The notes beneath the pieces are model-generated. The model did no database searches, had not been told where the DNA came from, and worked only from the letters and a program-made list of their open reading frames with translations. Made by a program: the position numbers and the translations under genes. DNA of 64,000 bases from Ancylomarina sp. 16SWW S1-10-2 (GTDB lineage Bacteria > Bacteroidota > Bacteroidia > Bacteroidales > Marinifilaceae): the NCBI RefSeq assembly GCF_009669305.1, contig NZ_SADB01000010.1:159266-223265 (forward strand), given 5' to 3'. Below are positions 34,193 to 41,915 of the stretch, one piece after another (positions within the stretch are counted from its first letter, which is position 1; each line of letters opens with the position of its first letter).

Positions 34193-34873
34193 ATGATTGG
34201 AACTCTTGTCAACGTAGGAGCTGTGATAATTGGAAGTGCTATTGGTTTAGTTTTTCGTTCACGTATTCCCAAACGTCTTTTCGATATTGTTTTTCAAGCC
34301 ATTGGATTGTTTACAATTTGTTTAGGCTTAGTTATGGCTTTTAAAGCCAATAATATGTTGATTATGGTTTTTAGTTTAGTGACTGGATCTTTACTCGGCG
34401 AATGGATTAATATTGAAAAGGGAGCTGAGAAACTAAGCGATAAAATCAAACATAAACTAGGTAAGAAAGATGATGCTTCGTTTTCTACGGGAATGATAAC
34501 AGCTTTTCTCTTATTTTGCATGGGTAGTATGTCTATTCTAGGTTGTTTTGAGGAAGGAATGGGGAAGGGTGCAAATCTTTTATTTACAAAGTCGATAATG
34601 GATGGTTTTTCAGCAATTGCACTTACGGCTGCCTTTGGTATTGGGGTTATGTTCTCATCAATTCCCTTATTAATTTACCAAGTCGCATTAACATTACTGG
34701 CAATGTTTTTTGGGAACATTATTCCAGAGGCTATAATTACTGAGCTGACAGGTATAGGTGGAATCTTAATTCTTGGTTTGGGATTTACAATTTTGGATAT
34801 CAAAAAGATTAGTGTGTTAAATATGTTACCCGCTTTACTTATAGAAGTTCTTTTGTGTTACTTCTTTTTGTAA
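34193..34873 (+). CDS. DUF554 family integral membrane protein (YdfK/YqgA type)
   Basis: A 226-residue inner-membrane protein with about six hydrophobic segments; it begins MIGTLVNVGAVIIGSAIGL, the family opening, and contains TGMITAFLLFCMGSMSILG in the middle. Function unknown. I start it at the ATG at 34193, 10 bp after the peptidase stop codon; a longer in-frame start at 34097 would overlap the end of the peptidase gene and add an atypical stretch. Close spacing suggests co-transcription with the peptidase. Confidence 0.85.
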   Translation: MIGTLVNVGAVIIGSAIGLVFRSRIPKRLFDIVFQAIGLFTICLGLVMAFKANNMLIMVFSLVTGSLLGEWINIEKGAEKLSDKIKHKLGKKDDASFSTGMITAFLLFCMGSMSILGCFEEGMGKGANLLFTKSIMDGFSAIALTAAFGIGVMFSSIPLLIYQVALTLLAMFFGNIIPEAIITELTGIGGILILGLGFTILDIKKISVLNMLPALLIEVLLCYFFL

Positions 34874-34915
34874 TAAAGAAGCTTTATTTTTATTGATTGC
34901 GTAATATCATCCTTT

Positions 34916-36334
34916 ATGAAGAAAAATATCAAACAAAATATAATCACTCTTTTTGAACAATCCTTAGGTGATCAAGTTGTGCATACAGATTTGATTCCAC
35001 CTTCAGGTTCTTACCGAGAATACATTCGTATTATTGGTAAGAAACAAACTGTGATGGGTGTTTATAATTCTGATAAAAAAGAAAATACAGCTTTCATTAC
35101 TTATAGTCGCCATTTTAAATCAAAAGGTTTACCTGTTCCAAATATTTTAGCCGTAGATGAGTCTAAAGACATTTATTTGCAAGATGATTTCGGTGATACA
35201 ATGCTTTTTGATTATATCCATAATGAAAGAGATGGAAATCATTTTCCTGAATCATTGATTTTGATTCTTAAAAAAACGATTAAAGAACTCGTTAAATTTC
35301 AAATTGAAGGTACTGATGGATTGGATTATTCAGTAGCTTATCCGCGTGCAGCTTTTGATAAGCAGTCTATGATGTGGGATTTGAACTATTTTAAATATTA
35401 TTTCCTTAAACTCGCAAAAATTCCATTCGATGAGCAATTGCTTGAAGATGATTATTTGAAGTTTACAGATTTCTTATTACAAGCTCCAAGTGATTATTTC
35501 CTTTACAGAGATTTCCAATCTAGGAATGTTATGTTGAAGGATGGAGAACCTAAGTTTATCGACTATCAAGGTGGTAGAAAAGGTGCCTTAGCTTACGATT
35601 TGGCTTCACTGTTATATGATGCTAAAGCAGATTTTCCAGAAGCCTTAAGAGAGGAACTTTTAGCCTACTATTTAGGTGAACTGGGTTATTATAGTGAAAT
35701 AAATATTGAAGAGTTTAAATTGCATTATTATGGCTTTGTTTTAATTCGTATGATGCAGGCTATGGGTGCTTTTGGATTTAGAGGCTTTTATGAGAAAAAA
35801 GAACATTTTTTGGAATCAATTCCATACGCGTTACGCGATTTAAAAGAAGTTTTACCTCAATTAGACTTTTTAGATCAGTTACCTGAACTATTTTTGGCAC
35901 TAGAGAAAGTTTCTGAATCGAAGTTTCTTAAAACTGTAGGTGTTAAAAAAGACAAGTTGAATGTCTCTATTCAGAGCTTTTCTTATCAAAAAGAAATTAA
36001 GCCTGATGGTTTTGTTTTTGATTGTCGCATGATTGACGATCCTGCTGAAGATACAAGTTTCGATGTAAACTGTACGAAACAAGCATATTTGGCTACTTTT
36101 TTTACTGAAAAAACAGGTATGCCTGCTTTCTTAAAATCTGTATGTGGCCTTTTAGATATGGCAATTGGTAAAGCTAAAAAACAAGATATGATGCAATTGA
36201 ATATTTATTTTGGTTGTGTTGGAGGTCAACATCGCTCTGTTTATGCTGCTAATTATATTGCCAAGTATCTTAATGATAATAGTGATGTAGATGTCAACTT
36301 GAAACATTTGGAAATTGATAGTGTTGAAGTTTAA
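34916..36334 (+). CDS. Fusion of an APH-fold sugar kinase (AmgK-like) and a RapZ C-terminal domain
   Basis: A 472-residue two-domain protein. Residues about 1-330 form an aminoglycoside-phosphotransferase-fold kinase: YRDFQSRNVM gives the catalytic Asp and metal-binding Asn of the Brenner loop (with Arg in place of the usual His) and FIDYQGG the second metal site. Residues about 350-472 match the C-terminal domain of RapZ, including FGCVGGQHRSVYAA, the segment that in E. coli RapZ binds glucosamine-6-phosphate and sRNA. The next genes are a 47-residue protein and a MurU-like transferase. AmgK phosphorylates MurNAc or GlcNAc at C1, so a role in cell-wall sugar salvage with a built-in amino-sugar sensor is inferred. 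Confidence 0.85.
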   Translation: MKKNIKQNIITLFEQSLGDQVVHTDLIPPSGSYREYIRIIGKKQTVMGVYNSDKKENTAFITYSRHFKSKGLPVPNILAVDESKDIYLQDDFGDTMLFDYIHNERDGNHFPESLILILKKTIKELVKFQIEGTDGLDYSVAYPRAAFDKQSMMWDLNYFKYYFLKLAKIPFDEQLLEDDYLKFTDFLLQAPSDYFLYRDFQSRNVMLKDGEPKFIDYQGGRKGALAYDLASLLYDAKADFPEALREELLAYYLGELGYYSEINIEEFKLHYYGFVLIRMMQAMGAFGFRGFYEKKEHFLESIPYALRDLKEVLPQLDFLDQLPELFLALEKVSESKFLKTVGVKKDKLNVSIQSFSYQKEIKPDGFVFDCRMIDDPAEDTSFDVNCTKQAYLATFFTEKTGMPAFLKSVCGLLDMAIGKAKKQDMMQLNIYFGCVGGQHRSVYAANYIAKYLNDNSDVDVNLKHLEIDSVEV

Positions 36335-36339
36335 ATAAG

Positions 36340-36483
36340 ATGGGAAAGAAGCGTTGTAAATTATCAAAAACGGAATATGCAGATAAAGGCTGTAAAAGTG
36401 GAGCAAAGTTTATTTGTAAAAAATGCGCGCGTGTTGCTAAGAATGTAAAACGACTTTGCGACGCTAAAGAAATAAAAAAATAA
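36340..36483 (+). CDS. 47-residue Cys- and Lys-rich protein, unannotated small gene
   Basis: An ORF of 47 codons fits exactly between the kinase-RapZ gene (5 bp gap) and the nucleotidyltransferase gene (1 bp gap). The product, starting MGKKRCKLSKTEYADKGCK, has five cysteines at 6, 18, 26, 29 and 40, including a CKKC pair at 26-29, and about 14 Lys. It looks like a small zinc-ribbon or nucleic-acid-binding protein. Tight packing and absence of any gap make it very likely to be translated. No known family is recognised by eye. Confidence 0.75.
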   Translation: MGKKRCKLSKTEYADKGCKSGAKFICKKCARVAKNVKRLCDAKEIKK

Positions 36484-36484
36484 T

Positions 36485-37222
36485 ATGATTAATGCAATGA
36501 TTTTTGCAGCTGGACTTGGTACAAGGTTGCAGCATTATACTAAAAATTGTCCTAAAGCGCTTGTAAGCTTAAATGGTAAACCCTTATTAGAACATTGTAT
36601 TCTCAAGCTTAAAGATTTTGGCGTTGATCGAATTGTAATTAATGTTCATCATTTTGCTGATCAAATTGAAGCGTTTTTAGAATCGAAGAATAATTTTGGT
36701 ATGGACATTTGTATATCTGATGAAAGAAAACTTTTGTTAGATACTGGTGGAGCAATTAAGCATGCGAAGTCTTTATTTATCCCCAATGCACCTATATTAA
36801 TCTATAATGTTGATATCCTAAGTTCATTGAATCTTAACGATCTTGTCTCATATCATAAGAAAAAAGAAGCGCTAGCGACTCTTAATCTAAGAGATAAAAA
36901 TACAAATAGATATTTATGCTTTAATAAGGATGGTTTATTGTGTGCTTGGAAGAATGATGCTACTAAAGAAGAAAAGATTGTAAATGAAAGCCATGTAAAC
37001 TCGAATCCTTATAGTTTCTCTGGAATTCATATTATCGATTATAAACTTTTAGATTTAATTGAAGAAGAAGGTGTTTTTTCTATAATTGATTTATATCTGC
37101 GTTTAGCTAAGAATCATAAAATTGCAGGTTATTACGATACATCTGATTTGTGGATGGATCTTGGTAAACCAGAAGAGTTAGAGAAGGCTGAATTGCTAAT
37201 AAAAAAATTAGACACTAATTGA
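36485..37222 (+). CDS. murU: Sugar-phosphate nucleotidyltransferase, MurU-like
   Basis: A 245-residue nucleotidyltransferase of the NTP_transferase family: AAGLGTRLQHYTKNCPKALV is the nucleotide-binding signature, with the catalytic Arg and Lys; VDIL follows at about 110 as the metal-binding Asp region. MurU converts MurNAc-1-phosphate and UTP to UDP-MurNAc. Its position behind an AmgK-like kinase supports this over other uses, such as mannose-1-phosphate guanylyltransferase. Last gene of a three-gene operon, ended by a strong hairpin. Confidence 0.72.
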   Translation: MINAMIFAAGLGTRLQHYTKNCPKALVSLNGKPLLEHCILKLKDFGVDRIVINVHHFADQIEAFLESKNNFGMDICISDERKLLLDTGGAIKHAKSLFIPNAPILIYNVDILSSLNLNDLVSYHKKKEALATLNLRDKNTNRYLCFNKDGLLCAWKNDATKEEKIVNESHVNSNPYSFSGIHIIDYKLLDLIEEEGVFSIIDLYLRLAKNHKIAGYYDTSDLWMDLGKPEELEKAELLIKKLDTN

Positions 37223-37244
37223 ATGTTCCATACTTTGAAAGCAT

Positions 37245-37277
37245 AAAAAAATCCATTCTGGTAAGAATGGATTTTTT
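37245..37277. terminator. Bidirectional terminator between the MurU-like and ABC transporter genes
   Basis: A 13-bp A/T- and C/G-containing stem (AAATCCATTCT with AGAATGGATTT, GGTA loop) flanked by A-run and T-run, so it works for both convergent operons. Confidence 0.92.
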
Positions 37278-37279
37278 AT

Positions 37280-40200
37280 TTACATCAGTTTATTTAATCG
37301 TTTTTCTAGAGAATTTAACATGCGTTTAAATAGTCCAAAATACAAGATAATGTAGAGTGAAATTGTCATTGTCCATATAACAATAATATTCACCCAATAG
37401 GTATCGTATTCTCTATCGAATATCTTTTTTCGAGGTGCATAGAAGTGTGCTTTTAAAAAGGAACTTTCTCCATCTTTAAATATGGGATCAATTTTTTGGA
37501 AAAGGCGATTTTGATATTCTACAATACGCTCTATATCATCGTTATTAGTTACAAATTCAGTAAGTCTATTATTGTCATAAGATTTCTTCATTTTGACAAA
37601 ACTGTCTTTGTCTGGAAATTGACTTTGTAATTCGAGTATTTTTTCGTCTTTTTCTTTGTTAGCTGCATTGTACAGCATAATATAATGATTATTAAGATCG
37701 TCTATATAAAGTTTTAACTCATCCAATAGATCTATATTTGTTGGATTACGTTTTAAAAGTTCTAGCTTTTGAAAGCTCAGCGGAAGCGAGGTGCTTTTTA
37801 ATTCGTTATAAATCAATTCTAAATTCAATTTATAAATTTCATCTACTTTTCCCTGATTCAGTTTCTTTTTACAATCTTCTAGTTTGTTCTTTAAAATAGG
37901 AAGCCAATAGTTTTTCTTGTAATCAGCCTGGCTCATTACTTTATCATACAAATAGAAATTGCTTTCATATTTGTTTGTGGTAAATTGATAAACAGCTAAA
38001 GCTTCGTATGCCCATCTAGCCGTAATAATTTCACCATACCAAGGCACTCTATTGGGATGCGAAATATTAGGGTTTATTTTATCAAACTTTACAATTATAC
38101 CACTCAGAATAAGCTGAGGGATTAAAATAAAAGGAATTAAAATGTAAATGTTAATTACAGTTTTAAAGCTATCGGAGATAACCAAGCCAAGCATATTTGC
38201 AAAACACCACGAACTAAAAAGAACAATCCAATAGGTGAAATACATATCCTTTATCTCAAGAATGTAGTTCCCTATTAACACAAATACAAAAGCCTGAAAT
38301 GCTGAAACTGTAAATAGAATAACAACTTTGGAAAGCAAGTAGCTGTTTTTACTTAGATTCAGAAACCGTTCACGTTTTAAAATTATTCTATCTTTTATTA
38401 TTTCTTCGGCGCTTAGCGTTAGACCTATAAAAAGAGCTATAATAACAGACATGAAAAGATAAACAGGAATATTGCTATTACTGCTAAAAGTATATCCTAA
38501 TTTGTTGCCTTTATCTATATTATAGAATTTAATAATATATGACAAAATGAAGGCTAAAAGAGGTGTCTCAAATAAGTTTATAAGCAGATATTGTGGGTTT
38601 GCAAGCTTTGATAGAATATCACGATTGACAAACACTTTAAATTGCTTAAATTGATTCGGAATCTTAAAACTAATAGGAGGTAGTTCTTTGGCTTTTTTGA
38701 TATTTCTGTGAGGTATATCAGAAGCGTTTCTTAACCTTTCATCCCACTGTTGAGGGCTAACTTTCCTAACCTGAGTTGGAAGTCCATATTCATCAAGCAC
38801 CTCAGATTCCACCATATTGAAAATCTGATCGGCATCAATATTACCACACACTTCGCATTCACCACTACTTCGGTTGGCTTGATGAGTTTGAGATTTAAAA
38901 TAAGTAATTGCATCTATTGGATTTCCATTGAAAATCATATATCCACCCAGGTCAAGAAATAAGAGGCGATCAAACATCTTAAACGTTTCACTTGAAGGTT
39001 GATGAACAACTACAAATATTAATTTGCCTTTACGAGCCAAGTTTTTTAAGAGATCCATAATTTTAGAAGAATCTCGAGAAGATAAACCTGACGTTGGTTC
39101 ATCTAGAAATAAAACAGCTGGTTCTCTAATTAGCTCTAGAGCTATATTGAGTCGTTTACGTTGACCGCCACTAATTTTTTTATCTAGAGGACTTCCTACT
39201 TGTAGGTTTTTAGCTTCAAATAAACCAAGGTCATTTAGAACTTTGTAAACAAGTCTAATGATTTGAAATGGTGATTTTTTGTCAAAACAAAGTTTAGCAT
39301 TAAAATATAGATTCTCGAATACTGTTAGGGAACCTATTAGAAGGTCATCTTGAGATACATGGCCTATAATACCTTCGATTAAGTCCTTTTGCTTATAAAT
39401 ATCAAGTCCATTGATTAAAACTTGACCTTTTTGTGGTGCTAATGAACCGTTCAGAATATTTAGTAAGGTCGTTTTACCAGCTCCACTCGAGCCCATAATC
39501 CCAACCATCTTTCCAGATTCTTCTTTGAAAGAGTTATTGTGAACGCCTTGATCATTTCCCTTGTATCTAAATTCAATATTTTTTGTCTCGAAAACAACAC
39601 GGTCAATGTTAGTATCACGATTAAATGTACTTTGAATATCACTAAAATAAATAGGGGCAATTTTAGGATTACGAATCGATGAACCTTGAGTTAAAATATG
39701 TACATGATCTTGTTTAAGCGCAAGACCATTCATAAATAGTTCAGTTAAACCTTGAAATCGTATGACAAAAAGATCAATTCTGGCAAGTCTAAGAATTTTA
39801 ATTTCTCCACTTATTCCTTCAGAATAGATATGTTCTCCTTTGGTTTTAGATTTTTTGTTGTTAATAGTTAAGAGACGTTTTGATTCTATTATGTCGTCAA
39901 AATCAGACAGCATAAAATCTTGTAATCTGGTATAACCTTCTGTTGGTAAGTTAAATGTGTCAGCAACTGTTGCAACGAATTCTTTTTCTTCTTCAGTAAT
40001 TTCGTTACTCTCCCTTAAAAATTCAAGAAGTTGAATAACGATGATGACTTTTTGTCGTTCAACAAGTTCTTTGTTCATTTCGCTACATATACGAAGAACA
40101 CGAACCGAACGGGAAGAAGTTACTTGGTTTCTCTTAGATCGTTTATTGTTTCGTTCAACAGTATCTTGGTAATATTTATCGTAAAGGTTCAAGTATTCTT

Positions 40201-40330
40201 GTGCAGAATCTTGATCAAGTAGTCGATACAAATATTTCACAACCATTCTACGACGCTTTTCTCCTGTACCTTCAGGATGCGCAATGATTGCGAATAATTG
40301 CATTAAGGCTTTTAGAATTCTTTCGCTCAT
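37280..40330 (-). CDS. Large ABC transporter with TerB-like N-terminus and ABCG-type membrane domain
   Basis: A 1016-residue single-chain half transporter. Residues 1-150 resemble the TerB-type helical domain (AIIAHPEGTGEKRRR, then ITEEEKEFVATVAD); about 160-270 is a small linker domain; 280-500 is the ATPase with Walker A GIMGSSGAGKTT, signature SGGQRKRLNIA and Walker B LFLDEPTSGLSS. A Cys pair (ECEVCG) lies in the linker. At least six transmembrane helices (about 600-770 and 990-1010) of the ABC2/white type follow, with a 200-residue loop containing coiled-coil-like charge. It is last in a three-gene operon with two envelope proteins. Substrate unknown; ABC-type lipid or polysaccharide export are possible. 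Confidence 0.82.
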   Translation of the reverse strand: MSERILKALMQLFAIIAHPEGTGEKRRRMVVKYLYRLLDQDSAQEYLNLYDKYYQDTVERNNKRSKRNQVTSSRSVRVLRICSEMNKELVERQKVIIVIQLLEFLRESNEITEEEKEFVATVADTFNLPTEGYTRLQDFMLSDFDDIIESKRLLTINNKKSKTKGEHIYSEGISGEIKILRLARIDLFVIRFQGLTELFMNGLALKQDHVHILTQGSSIRNPKIAPIYFSDIQSTFNRDTNIDRVVFETKNIEFRYKGNDQGVHNNSFKEESGKMVGIMGSSGAGKTTLLNILNGSLAPQKGQVLINGLDIYKQKDLIEGIIGHVSQDDLLIGSLTVFENLYFNAKLCFDKKSPFQIIRLVYKVLNDLGLFEAKNLQVGSPLDKKISGGQRKRLNIALELIREPAVLFLDEPTSGLSSRDSSKIMDLLKNLARKGKLIFVVVHQPSSETFKMFDRLLFLDLGGYMIFNGNPIDAITYFKSQTHQANRSSGECEVCGNIDADQIFNMVESEVLDEYGLPTQVRKVSPQQWDERLRNASDIPHRNIKKAKELPPISFKIPNQFKQFKVFVNRDILSKLANPQYLLINLFETPLLAFILSYIIKFYNIDKGNKLGYTFSSNSNIPVYLFMSVIIALFIGLTLSAEEIIKDRIILKRERFLNLSKNSYLLSKVVILFTVSAFQAFVFVLIGNYILEIKDMYFTYWIVLFSSWCFANMLGLVISDSFKTVINIYILIPFILIPQLILSGIIVKFDKINPNISHPNRVPWYGEIITARWAYEALAVYQFTTNKYESNFYLYDKVMSQADYKKNYWLPILKNKLEDCKKKLNQGKVDEIYKLNLELIYNELKSTSLPLSFQKLELLKRNPTNIDLLDELKLYIDDLNNHYIMLYNAANKEKDEKILELQSQFPDKDSFVKMKKSYDNNRLTEFVTNNDDIERIVEYQNRLFQKIDPIFKDGESSFLKAHFYAPRKKIFDREYDTYWVNIIVIWTMTISLYIILYFGLFKRMLNSLEKRLNKLM

Positions 40331-40366
40331 GAATTAAGACAGATTGGGTAGATGTAGGTGGAGTTA

Positions 40367-40780
40367 TTACTGTTTGAATCCAATCAGTAATAAAATTGAA
40401 CCCGGTTTTTTTGTTTTAGAAATATACTGAACCTTAATCGTGCAATTTAGTGTGCTTTTAAATTCAAAATCCCAATATGGAGTTGATCTGTACTTTTTGT
40501 TCGTGAATAAAATATGATTTTCAGGATCGTAGATAGTGAGAATAAGTTCACTGTCTTCCTGATTGCAGGCTTCAGCAACTCTATAATGGTTTCCCGAATA
40601 AAATGTTGTGTGAAATTCAGCTGATTCTCCTGAGTTCAAGTCTGCTTTGTACTCTTGACCATCAGATACGTAAGTGGACTCTAGGTATTTATTACATTCG
40701 TCCATCAAAGCATTATCTTGAGCTAAAGATGTAAAAACTGTTGAAACAAGTATGATTATAAACAAATATATCGTTTTCAT
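40367..40780 (-). CDS. Small periplasmic protein of the ABC transporter operon
   Basis: A 137-residue protein with a signal peptide (hydrophobic 3-18, cleavage after SLAQD). The mature region is beta-rich with GNHYRVAEACNQEDSELILTIYDPE and contains three Cys (Cys29, Cys72, Cys117). No named family recognised. It lies between the 312-residue membrane-anchored protein and the big ABC transporter, spaced 36 and 63 bp, so it is probably part of the same export or envelope-stress machine. Confidence 0.65.
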   Translation of the reverse strand: MKTIYLFIIILVSTVFTSLAQDNALMDECNKYLESTYVSDGQEYKADLNSGESAEFHTTFYSGNHYRVAEACNQEDSELILTIYDPENHILFTNKKYRSTPYWDFEFKSTLNCTIKVQYISKTKKPGSILLLIGFKQ

Positions 40781-40843
40781 CTTTTCGGTATTTGTGTTAG
40801 GCAGAGTATATTGTGATTGCTGTATAATTACTTAATTATTACT

Positions 40844-41782
40844 TTATTGTGTGACAAAAGTGTGAAGTTTGTCAATTTTATCAGTTATAATAGAAGTTAA
40901 CTTTGGCGTAATAATTAATTTTGATGTGCTATTTACATAAGTAAGTTTCTTTTTAGGGAAATCCTCAGAAGGTATGTATTCATATTCTTCTATAATTTCA
41001 TCAAAAGTATAAGCAAGTTGAATTAAATTTTCTATTAGGTATTTATAGCTCTCACTCTCTTCAGAATAAGGAATTAATAATTTAATAAGATTCTCTAAAG
41101 GTCTTTTTTGTTCGGCAATTCGTTGCATCAATTCAGGATGCGGATTATTCTTCATCTCTTGAGTAAGAATATATACCGATTCGATCCATCCACCTGCAAG
41201 AATTAAGGCTCCAGTTGCTTCTCTTTTATTATTTTTGAAATATTTATCAATGTCTCTGTATACTTCAGATACAATTATCATTAAAGAATCTCGGTTGTCG
41301 ATATTCTTTTCTACTCTACTTACCGTATTTTGATCTAGTACTTTCTGAACGCCAAGATCTAAGGATAAGATTTTTAAAACTGCAAAATAGCTTGTAGCAT
41401 CTTGGGTTTGCTGATAAATATTAATATAACCTAAGTCTACACCATAAGCACCAAAGTTTATAGCTCGACTAAAATTAGTTACATAATCAGAAGCATTAAG
41501 TGAAGGGTTCAACAACTCCTTATTGTATGAAATTCCAGATTCATGTAGAATCAATGAAATTTGATAGGGAGAAGGCATACTGAATAGTATATTGTTGAAG
41601 TGGAAAACATTACCCGTTTCTTTTTCTGCTTTTACAGAGGAAGTTACTAGGTCTTCAATAAGTTTAACTTCCTTGTTTGTTTTCTCAGAAGGTTTTCTAA
41701 AATAGAAGAAACATATGATTACAATAACTATAGAAAATATGATCGTAAATATAATTCGGTTCTTTGAGTTTTTTTTTGCCAT
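40844..41782 (-). CDS. Membrane-anchored helical protein of the ABC transporter operon
   Basis: A 312-residue protein with a single N-terminal transmembrane anchor (about 9-29) and a long, mostly helical periplasmic part. Charged, heptad-like segments (AEKETGNVFHF, DKYFKNNKREATG) suggest helical repeats. I do not recognise the family. It opens the operon with the small periplasmic protein and the TerB/ABCG transporter, so it may be a periplasmic adaptor or sensor for that transporter. Divergent from DPP IV. Confidence 0.65.
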   Translation of the reverse strand: MAKKNSKNRIIFTIIFSIVIVIICFFYFRKPSEKTNKEVKLIEDLVTSSVKAEKETGNVFHFNNILFSMPSPYQISLILHESGISYNKELLNPSLNASDYVTNFSRAINFGAYGVDLGYINIYQQTQDATSYFAVLKILSLDLGVQKVLDQNTVSRVEKNIDNRDSLMIIVSEVYRDIDKYFKNNKREATGALILAGGWIESVYILTQEMKNNPHPELMQRIAEQKRPLENLIKLLIPYSEESESYKYLIENLIQLAYTFDEIIEEYEYIPSEDFPKKKLTYVNSTSKLIITPKLTSIITDKIDKLHTFVTQ

Positions 41783-41915
41783 TATAGGTTGCTTGTGAAA
41801 TATAACTGCAATTTACTAAGAAAATATTAGAAGTCAAATGCCCTTTTATCTATTTTTAATACATTTAGGGCTTTATAAGAAATACTATCAACAGCAATTA
41901 TAAAATTTAAACCAA

